Source of the DNA: Promethearchaeota archaeon
Lineage (GTDB): Archaea; Asgardarchaeota; Lokiarchaeia; Sigyniarchaeales; SOKP01
Direction of reading: 5' to 3'
Assembly (NCBI GenBank): GCA_019058245.1
Contig: JAHPZJ010000013.1
Coordinates: 195,166 to 259,165 of the forward strand
Length of the DNA stretch: 64,000 bases
Position numbers and translations under genes: made by a program. Below are positions 54,230 through 61,970 of this stretch, piece by piece. The notes below the pieces were generated by a model. That model searched no databases. It saw only the letters and a list, made by a program, of their open reading frames with translations, and was not told the DNA's origin. The stretch's first letter is position 1. Each line of letters begins with the position of its first letter.

Positions 54230-55156
54230 ATGAATGAGCAGTATCGAGACCGATTCTTAAATAATAAATTCGATGAAAATAAATTACCTCAATCTATTTG
54301 TTGTGAAAATCCTTTTATTGAATCTCGAGATGGGAATAAAGTCTGTCTGAATTGTGGGATTATTTTTGAACGCACTTTTGTAGGAAATGAAAGACGAGCA
54401 TATACTATAGAAGAGATACAAAACAGGCGTAGAACAGAACCACGTTGGAGAGATTTTGGACCAAGGACTATGCTCCCGAACACGAAAACAGATAGTAAAG
54501 GTAAATCCATAGGTGCTAAAGAGCAAGCTCTCTTTTCACGACTCTCAAAAATTCAAAATTCATTAATTTCAAGCATAGAGAGAAACTTCTGGGAAGCAAA
54601 ACCGAAATTAAAAATGTTAACATCAAAACTTAATATTCCGGAATATATTGCTGAAACTGCTTGGAAAATATATAGTATCGTAGCTAAAAAGAAATTAACT
54701 ATGGGTAGATCAATTAATGGATTTATTTCTGGATCGTTATATGCTGCAATTCGTGTTCATGATTTTCCAAGATTATTAGATGAAATATGTGAAGCTTCAT
54801 TGACGCCAAGACGAACTGTCCATAGAAGCCTAGCAATGATTATTCGAGAAGTGCTTCCTGAAATAAATTTGAGATATCAACCGATAACAGCTGAATCACT
54901 AGTATTTCGTTTTGGAAATGAGCTAGATTTGCCGATTAAAATACAGAAAAACGCTATTAATATGTTAAGAGATGCTTCTAAAAATGGATTGAAGCGAACT
55001 GGAAAGGATCCTAAAGGTTTAGCAGCAGCGTGTATATACATTGCGGCAAAAAATGGTTGTATTCGGAAAACACAATCGAAAGTTGCTGATGTGGCTAAAA
55101 TTACAGAGGTTACTTTAAGATCTCGAGCAAAACAAATAAAAAGTAAACTTTCATAA
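54230..55156 (+). CDS. tfb: transcription initiation factor TFIIB
   Basis: Encodes 308 residues, the usual length. It bridges TBP at the TATA box and RNA polymerase. The N-terminal zinc ribbon (CCENPFIESRDGNKVCLNCGIIFE) is followed by a B-reader/linker region (about 55-105: RRRTEPRWRDFGPRT, KSIGAKEQALFSRLSKIQ) and two cyclin repeats (about 112-210 and 215-305), the second ending with AACIYIAAKNGCIRKTQSKVADVAKITEVTLRSRAKQIK. Its presence shows the window is archaeal. A second, diverged TFB-like gene lies at 57892. Confidence 0.93.
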   Translation: MNEQYRDRFLNNKFDENKLPQSICCENPFIESRDGNKVCLNCGIIFERTFVGNERRAYTIEEIQNRRRTEPRWRDFGPRTMLPNTKTDSKGKSIGAKEQALFSRLSKIQNSLISSIERNFWEAKPKLKMLTSKLNIPEYIAETAWKIYSIVAKKKLTMGRSINGFISGSLYAAIRVHDFPRLLDEICEASLTPRRTVHRSLAMIIREVLPEINLRYQPITAESLVFRFGNELDLPIKIQKNAINMLRDASKNGLKRTGKDPKGLAAACIYIAAKNGCIRKTQSKVADVAKITEVTLRSRAKQIKSKLS

Positions 55157-55434
55157 GGATTTTCATAATTAATTTTAATTAATTTTGATAAAAATTATTT
55201 TTTTATCTATTTTATTGACGAATTTTTTTATTTCTTATATCTAATATAGTGTAAAAAGAAATAGAATGAAAAATTTCTAATTAAATGCTTATTCAATCTC
55301 TTTTTCTTATTTCCATTAAATTTTAAGAATTATTTATTGAATAATTATTCCAAAAAGCTTTTATACAAAATAGTAGAATATAAAATAAGGAATTTTAAAC
55401 ATTGAGATTCAACTGATTTTAAAAATAAAAAGAT

Positions 55435-57078
55435 GTGAGAATTATAAGTTTAAATGAATTGACCCCAAAGCAAGGTTATTGCTTATCGATATTATCTGCG
55501 ATATTATTATTATTAAGTTTTCCACCTTTTGAATTTGGAATGTTCTTGGGATGGATTGTTTATGTACCTATTTTATTGGCAGTGTATTTTGAGACGGAAG
55601 TGAAGCGAGTAAAGAGGATGGTTATGATTGCTAGTTTAGGTGCACTACCAGTATCCTTGGGTTTCAGTTGGTGGGTTTTAGATATGCTAAGAATTGTTTT
55701 TCCCCAGGCTCCAATATGGTTAAAAATCCCGGTATTTATTTTAGGTATCATAGTATGCATTGTTCTAACCAGAATCTTTGTGGAAATTATTACTAGATTA
55801 TGGCAACCAAAATCGCGTCCATCAGCAATAAAGATCACAAGATTCTTGCCATCAAATTTAGCAATCATAATAATACCAATTGCATTTACTTCTATAGAAT
55901 TTATAGCATTAAACATTCCTGGATTAATGAGAATTACAGGAATTTATGGGTTCTTTTCTATGGCGAAGACTCAATGGAAAAATATCCCAATATTGCAAAT
56001 AGCGTCATTTACGGGAATATATGGGATAACCTTTCTTGTGATAATAGTAAATTGTTCAATTACTTTATTTATTATTCATTATAAAAAAGTTAAGAAAATT
56101 TATAAACCCTCGATAATAATATTTTGCTTATTTCCATTCTTTCATTTGTACGGTTTCATTATAACTCCAAGTCGAAGTGATGGAAGTGTAACTATTGCTG
56201 TTTTACAAATGCCTCCTCAAGGAGAGAATACTTATAATAATTATTTTGATTTAAGTAATGAATCATTAAAATATAATCCGGATATAATAATTCTACCAGG
56301 ACTCATGCTTGATGGATTAATAATTGATGAGGGATTTATTAATTTCAGTAGTTCCAATAATGTTTATATAACTGGATTTGTTGAAAATTTAGGCTATTAT
56401 GGAATTGTCAGCCCAGATGGGGATCTAAAGGTTGATAACTTTGGATATCATCTCGCTACAATTCCTAATGATCTAATTTCCTTAAATATTTTAAGATTAT
56501 TTTTTCCTAAAGTAAATAGTTTAGAATTTGATATTGGTTCTTTTGCTGTTACTGATTGCTTTGAGTCAGGACTTCCTTTAGCAGCTAGGGACAGAGTAAG
56601 AAAAGGCGCAGAAATTTTATTAGTCCCAACAGGAAGTCCAAATGTTCAAGCCTTTTCATGGCTATTAAAAATAAATGCTATTTTTCGAGCTGTTGAAAAT
56701 CATATTTACACAGTTGAGGTAGTAGGAGATTATGACTCATCTATTATAATAGACCCTTATGGTAGAGTCATAAATGATATAGCTCCCGAAAAAAACATCA
56801 TCGTTGGAACAATATCATTTATTAATCAAAGAACCTTTTATTCGACATTTGGGGATATTTTTGGATGGATTATAGTCATTTGTTTCATAATCCTAGTAAT
56901 CTATAATTTTAAAATTAAAAAAAAAAGCACCTTTAAGTACTGTATAGAGTGTGAAAGTAAAATCGAAAAAACTGCTGAAACTTGTAATATTTGTGGTTCA
57001 AATCAAGAAAGACCTCCTCTTTGGAAGCGAATTATACTTCATGAATATTATGAGCATAAAAGGAAAAAATCAAAATAA
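55435..57078 (+). CDS. apolipoprotein N-acyltransferase-like protein, degenerate active site
   Basis: Encodes 547 residues from a GTG start. Six or so N-terminal membrane helices (about 15-245) come before a nitrilase-type domain (about 255-465), another helix (about 470-490) and a C-terminal zinc ribbon (YCIECESKIEKTAETCNICGS). The arrangement matches Lnt, which adds the third acyl chain to bacterial lipoproteins. In the domain, DIIILPGLMLDG has Gly289 where the catalytic Glu should be, and the Lys region reads FGYHLATIP without Lys; Cys375 in VTDCFESGLP remains. The active site is therefore probably altered or dead. A lipid-linked role in an archaeon is uncertain. Confidence 0.75.
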   Translation: MRIISLNELTPKQGYCLSILSAILLLLSFPPFEFGMFLGWIVYVPILLAVYFETEVKRVKRMVMIASLGALPVSLGFSWWVLDMLRIVFPQAPIWLKIPVFILGIIVCIVLTRIFVEIITRLWQPKSRPSAIKITRFLPSNLAIIIIPIAFTSIEFIALNIPGLMRITGIYGFFSMAKTQWKNIPILQIASFTGIYGITFLVIIVNCSITLFIIHYKKVKKIYKPSIIIFCLFPFFHLYGFIITPSRSDGSVTIAVLQMPPQGENTYNNYFDLSNESLKYNPDIIILPGLMLDGLIIDEGFINFSSSNNVYITGFVENLGYYGIVSPDGDLKVDNFGYHLATIPNDLISLNILRLFFPKVNSLEFDIGSFAVTDCFESGLPLAARDRVRKGAEILLVPTGSPNVQAFSWLLKINAIFRAVENHIYTVEVVGDYDSSIIIDPYGRVINDIAPEKNIIVGTISFINQRTFYSTFGDIFGWIIVICFIILVIYNFKIKKKSTFKYCIECESKIEKTAETCNICGSNQERPPLWKRIILHEYYEHKRKKSK

Positions 57079-57168
57079 TCTTTTTTTCTTGATATGCAAC
57101 AATTGAAATCAGGATTAACAAACCTTAAAAATGAAATGCAGATTATGAAAATTTCGTTTTTCTATTTT

Positions 57169-57732
57169 TTATTTTTTTATTTCTGACTCTTCTTCCTGTA
57201 AAAGAGTCCATTTTATAGCAATTCCGGTAACACATAATCCTGCCATAAGAATATAACAATTAAAAGAAATGAAAACAATCCATAAAATACCAGATAAAAG
57301 TGGGGTAATACTCGTATTATATAATGCGGTCTGAAAACGAATTGAATCAGATATAGTTGTGATTTTAGTTTTTCCCAAAAGTACCAAAAAATTCATTTTT
57401 ACAAATCCACCTAATAAAATAGTCATTCCAATGATTATCATATATTTCGCTAATGCCCTACTTTCAAAAGTTTTTGTTTGAATTATCTTAAACATAAAAA
57501 TTCCAAGAATTAGATAGCATATCGTTGTAATTATTAAGAATATCCATAATATGGTTCCAGAAATTGGGAACATTTCAGCAGAAAACATAATTTCTGATAA
57601 AAGAAGTGAATCACTAGTTAGAGTGAATATTGTGAAATGTAATATAATGAAAAAAACAATCTCGACCAATGAAACGATTATAAATATCAAACCAACGATT
57701 TGAATAAATTTAAGAATTTTATCATGTTTCAT
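57169..57732 (-). CDS. four-helix membrane protein of unknown function
   Basis: Encodes 187 residues with four membrane helices (about 7-30, 50-75, 90-112 and 140-165) and a short polar C-terminal tail (WTLLQEEESEIKK). Loops are short and there is no known motif, Cys pair or catalytic residue set. It lies between the Lnt-like gene and the divergent TFB on the opposite strand. I do not recognise the family. Confidence 0.6.
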   Translation of the reverse strand: MKHDKILKFIQIVGLIFIIVSLVEIVFFIILHFTIFTLTSDSLLLSEIMFSAEMFPISGTILWIFLIITTICYLILGIFMFKIIQTKTFESRALAKYMIIIGMTILLGGFVKMNFLVLLGKTKITTISDSIRFQTALYNTSITPLLSGILWIVFISFNCYILMAGLCVTGIAIKWTLLQEEESEIKK

Positions 57733-57891
57733 TTTTAAATCACTTCTATATTATTTAAAAGCAAGAAAAATTTTTATTGTATTTATTATCTTTATACTTA
57801 TTATTGTTTTTGAAATTAATACAAATTTTTAATATTATTGGTTTTTATATAATTCAATTTTTTTAAATAATAAGATTGGATTGATTTTTAA

Positions 57892-58863
57892 TTGAAGAAA
57901 AAGTTAAGCTCGGATTCAGAAATTTTAAAATGTTCTCATCAAAATGTCAAAAAAGATAGTGGATTTTACGTTTGCCAAGATTGTGGTTTAATTATGGAAA
58001 ATAAATTGGCATTTGAGGATTCCGCACCATCTAGTGGATTCTTTACGGACTCACAAAGAGAATATGAACGAAGTATCCGAGTTGGTGATTCCAAAGCACT
58101 CCAAGATCCAATAATAAAAGAAAAATATAGTCGAATTAAAACACTCGAAAAATGGTTTAGAGATTACGAATCTGATTTTACTGAGCAGAAGAAATCGATC
58201 GAGTTACTAAAAAGCCATAGTATTGGATTAAATATCGATCATACAAGATATAAAGGAATTAAAGATAGATATTTAAAATACAACAAATATCATCGCCATA
58301 ATTATCAAAATATGGTAATAATTTTCCTTGCGATTGTTTGGATGGATATAAAAGATACTACAACTATTAGAATCGAAGAATTTATTAAAGTATCAAGAGA
58401 ATTAGGACACAAGATAAATAAAAAAATGCTAAATAATGCAATGTTAAAAGTGAAAAGAACTGAAAATATGCTTAAAAGTAAAAAATCTAATCTAGATTTA
58501 GAGAAAGAAATCAAAAATAGAATAAAAATTGTATTTCAGAAAGATTTAAACAATATTCCATACCAAAAAATACAGGAACATATTACAGATAAACATGAGT
58601 TTGAAAAAATCAAAATGGAAATGTTATTATTAGTTGATAAAATACTTAATAAAATTAACTATAAACAGATTCAAAATCTTAATTATAAAGCATTTACAGC
58701 TGGTTTGATTTATTATATCGGACAAACACTTGATAATAAAAAAATATTTACTCAAAGTATAATTGAGAAAACAACGAAATTTTCAAGTACGACTATTAGA
58801 AAGAAATATCATGTGTTAAAAGATCTAATGGGAGATCCTCAAACGCTTAAAGCCCGAATTTAA
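57892..58863 (+). CDS. divergent TFIIB-like factor
   Basis: Encodes 323 residues from a TTG start. It begins with a zinc-ribbon variant, CSHQNVKKDSGFYVCQDCGLIME (ligands C-x-H then C-x2-C), followed by FEDSAPSSGFFTDSQREYERSIRVGDS, which holds the place of the B-reader. Two helical cyclin-like regions (about 115-200 and 210-315) end with FTQSIIEKTTKFSSTTIRKKYHVLKDLM, the helix-turn-helix of TFB repeats. Compared with the canonical TFB here it is much diverged, rich in Lys and Ile. It may recruit polymerase to special promoters, or act as a regulator or Brf-like factor. Confidence 0.65.
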   Translation: MKKKLSSDSEILKCSHQNVKKDSGFYVCQDCGLIMENKLAFEDSAPSSGFFTDSQREYERSIRVGDSKALQDPIIKEKYSRIKTLEKWFRDYESDFTEQKKSIELLKSHSIGLNIDHTRYKGIKDRYLKYNKYHRHNYQNMVIIFLAIVWMDIKDTTTIRIEEFIKVSRELGHKINKKMLNNAMLKVKRTENMLKSKKSNLDLEKEIKNRIKIVFQKDLNNIPYQKIQEHITDKHEFEKIKMEMLLLVDKILNKINYKQIQNLNYKAFTAGLIYYIGQTLDNKKIFTQSIIEKTTKFSSTTIRKKYHVLKDLMGDPQTLKARI

Positions 58864-58950
58864 GATTTTTTTCTTGATTCTAATTCATTAATAAGCATTG
58901 AAATAATATTATATAATATTTAAATCAAAATCTTAGTTAAAATAATTAAG

Positions 58951-61830
58951 ATGTCATCCTTAGAAAAAAAATATGTTCCATATTATTATAATCAAACTAT
59001 TGAAGAGTTAATTAAAACTTTCAATACGGATATTAATAATGGAGTAAATTCTTCTGAATTAAGTGAGAGACATCTAAAATATGGATATAATGAAATATCG
59101 AGAATTAAAAAATCCATATGGAAAATTTATTTAGCACCGATTTTTAATTTTTTAATTGTAATTTTATTGGTTACGGGTATCATAATAGTTATTTTAGGCG
59201 CCATTGGAGACACTGTAATAACTTTTAGTGTTGTTGTAATCAATTCCGCTACTGCTATAATTCAGCAATTTAGAGCTCAAAAAGCTTTAGAATCTTTAAG
59301 AGAAATTTCGGGCTTAAAAGCAACAGTTTTACGGGATGCTAATCAATATGAAATTGATACAAGAGATTTAATTCCGGGGGATATAGTTATATTAGAACAA
59401 GGAGATAAAATACCTGCTGATGGGAGAATAATAAAAGAAATGAATTTAACTGTCGATGAAGCTCCATTAACAGGCGAAAGTGAACCTGTAGAAAAAAATA
59501 GTAAATCTATAGAGGAAATGGAACTTACAATTCAAAAACAATCAAATATGGTATTTATGGGTACCTATGTTCAAACTGGTCGAGCAAAAGAATTAGTAAC
59601 TGGAATTGGGATGAACACCGAAATTGGAAAAATTTCTCAAACCTTAAATGAAATGGGTAGTATTGAAGATATTCCTTTAACAAGAAAATTAAACAGATTA
59701 GGGTATATTTTAGGGACGATTGTTATTATTAATTTAATTGTTTTAATAATTTATAAACTTTCATGGCTACAGATTGAAGGAAACTTCATTCAAAGTCGAA
59801 TTATTGATGCTTTAGTAGATTCTATATTACGAGCGATGAATATTGTGCCTATTAATTTACCATTATTATCTACTTTAGTCCTAATCACTGGAGTTCTTAC
59901 AATGGCGCAACAAGGAGTTATAATCAAAAATCTATCAGCTATAGAGTCTCTTGGACGTGTATCTGTTATATGTTCAGATAAAACTGGAACAATAACAAAA
60001 AATGAGATGACTGTTGAAAAATTTTGGATAAACGAAAAAGAATATGAAGTTACTGGTTCTGGATATGATGCAGAAGGAGAAATTTTAAAAAATGGTAATC
60101 AAATTGAATTAGAAAAGAACGCTACATTTCAAATGTTTATTGATTCTATGGTTGTGAATAATAATGCAAGTCTAGTATTCGAAGATGTAAAAGTAAGATT
60201 AAGAGATTTAAAAGAAAAGGCAATAAGAAAAGCATTAGGATCACCTACAGAAGCCGCGTTATTAGTATTAGCTGAAAAAGTTGGTTATTTTACATATGAT
60301 CTCAAAAATAATTATGAAGTAACCGCTGAATTTTCTTTTAGTTCTGAATCCAAAAAGATGACGTCAATTTGTAAACTGATTTCAGAAGATTCAAATCTTT
60401 ATGCTTTTTCAAAAGGAGCACCTGAAAGAATTTTACAAATTTGCTCTCAAATTGAAATAAACGGTATTCTTAAATCTTTTGAAGACAATTATAAAATCCA
60501 AATTTCTAATAATATAGATGATCAAGCTAAAAAAGGATTTAGAACATTAGCAATAGCATATAAAAAATTAAATTCAAATATTAATGAAAAAAGAGAAGAA
60601 ATTGAGAAAGATTTAATCTTTTTAGGATTTGTCTCAATTATGGATCCCCCTCGAGAAGGAGTTAGAGATTCTATTGAAATTTGCAGAAAAGGTGGCATAA
60701 AAGTAATAATGATTACTGGTGATCATCCTGCTACAGCTCAAACAATAGCCTCCCAAATGGGCATCTTTTCTGAAAAGAATTTAGTAGCAACCGGAGAACA
60801 AATCAAAAATATGGATCTATTAGAGTTCAATAAAACCACGGTTTTCGCACGTGTAGAACCAACTGATAAAGAGGTTATAGTTGAAAATTACCAAAATCAA
60901 AATTATATTTGCGCTATGACTGGAGATGGTATAAATGACGCACCTGCATTGAAGCTTGCTAATGCGGGAATCTCTATGGGAATAACAGGAACGGATCTTG
61001 CTAAAGAAGCTTCGGATATGGTAATCACGGATGATAATTTCGTATCAATTAAACAAGGAGTTAAAATTGGAAGAGGAATTTTTGCAAAAATAAGAACCAT
61101 TATTTTCTTCTTTATTTGTACAAATATAATGGAAGGTATCATCTTTTTTGCTTTTGAAATGCTCCAACCATTTACTGGATTTGAATTATTTTCCTCAAAT
61201 TGGCAACATATCTATATTTTTGGAATTTTACATTCCCTTCCCTCCTTAGCATTAGTTTTAGATATTCATCCAAAAGATATTATGAATGAACCTCCTAGAA
61301 ATGAAGAAGAATTATTAAATAAGAATTTATGGGTATTTTTACTAATTCAAGCTTTCCTTGGAGGTTTAGGATTAGTTTTAGCATTACTATTACCATTAAG
61401 TGGTTTAATTCCCTTGAATTCTTGGAATCTAAATGACTCCTTAAGTTATATTCCCACTGGAGCATCTGAAATATATATGCTACATATGAAAGCAAGAACT
61501 ATGTTTATAACAACAATTTATATCTTTGAATCATTCTTTATTTGGACGTTTAGACGTCCAAATAAATCATTATATAAGAGTATAAAGGAAGAATTAAGTT
61601 ATACGTTATTACTTATATGTCTTTTTACATTAGGCTTACACATTCTTTTTATATGCTTTTCTTATTTAGCTAATCATTACGTGAATAATGTATTTGGGTT
61701 AGGCTTGCAGATTAACTTCATTTTCCTCAGTGGAACAGATTGGATAATATGTTTTTTACTTACATTACCTGGTATATTAGGAATTGAACTATTTAAATAC
61801 TTAGCTAGAGAGAAGCAAATTTATTTTTAA
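58951..61830 (+). CDS. P-type ATPase, P2-like with altered ion-site motif
   Basis: Encodes 959 residues. All catalytic motifs are present: TGESEPV in the actuator, phosphorylated Asp343 in CSDKTGTITKNEM, KGAPERIL in the nucleotide domain, TGDHPATA and TGDGINDAPALKLANAGISMGITGTDLAKEASD. A cation-ATPase N-terminal domain (EELIKTFNTDINNG...) precedes helix 1. Helix M4 reads VPINLPLLSTL: P300-I-N-L303 instead of PEGL, so the acidic ligand is missing. M6 has FGILHSLPSLAL instead of NLVTDGLPA. M5 keeps NIMEG. The substrate is thus not an ordinary Ca2+; P4 flippases have PISL at this place. A paralogue follows. Confidence 0.85.
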   Translation: MSSLEKKYVPYYYNQTIEELIKTFNTDINNGVNSSELSERHLKYGYNEISRIKKSIWKIYLAPIFNFLIVILLVTGIIIVILGAIGDTVITFSVVVINSATAIIQQFRAQKALESLREISGLKATVLRDANQYEIDTRDLIPGDIVILEQGDKIPADGRIIKEMNLTVDEAPLTGESEPVEKNSKSIEEMELTIQKQSNMVFMGTYVQTGRAKELVTGIGMNTEIGKISQTLNEMGSIEDIPLTRKLNRLGYILGTIVIINLIVLIIYKLSWLQIEGNFIQSRIIDALVDSILRAMNIVPINLPLLSTLVLITGVLTMAQQGVIIKNLSAIESLGRVSVICSDKTGTITKNEMTVEKFWINEKEYEVTGSGYDAEGEILKNGNQIELEKNATFQMFIDSMVVNNNASLVFEDVKVRLRDLKEKAIRKALGSPTEAALLVLAEKVGYFTYDLKNNYEVTAEFSFSSESKKMTSICKLISEDSNLYAFSKGAPERILQICSQIEINGILKSFEDNYKIQISNNIDDQAKKGFRTLAIAYKKLNSNINEKREEIEKDLIFLGFVSIMDPPREGVRDSIEICRKGGIKVIMITGDHPATAQTIASQMGIFSEKNLVATGEQIKNMDLLEFNKTTVFARVEPTDKEVIVENYQNQNYICAMTGDGINDAPALKLANAGISMGITGTDLAKEASDMVITDDNFVSIKQGVKIGRGIFAKIRTIIFFFICTNIMEGIIFFAFEMLQPFTGFELFSSNWQHIYIFGILHSLPSLALVLDIHPKDIMNEPPRNEEELLNKNLWVFLLIQAFLGGLGLVLALLLPLSGLIPLNSWNLNDSLSYIPTGASEIYMLHMKARTMFITTIYIFESFFIWTFRRPNKSLYKSIKEELSYTLLLICLFTLGLHILFICFSYLANHYVNNVFGLGLQINFIFLSGTDWIICFLLTLPGILGIELFKYLAREKQIYF

Positions 61831-61970
61831 TGAGAAATTATCTTATTTTACCTTTTAATAATCTTATGATATCTTTAAATTAAATGGTTATTATAGGTTA
61901 TTTATTAAATTAAATAGATAGAAGATTTCAATAATCATTAATTATTCTCAATAATTCTGGAAGATTTATT

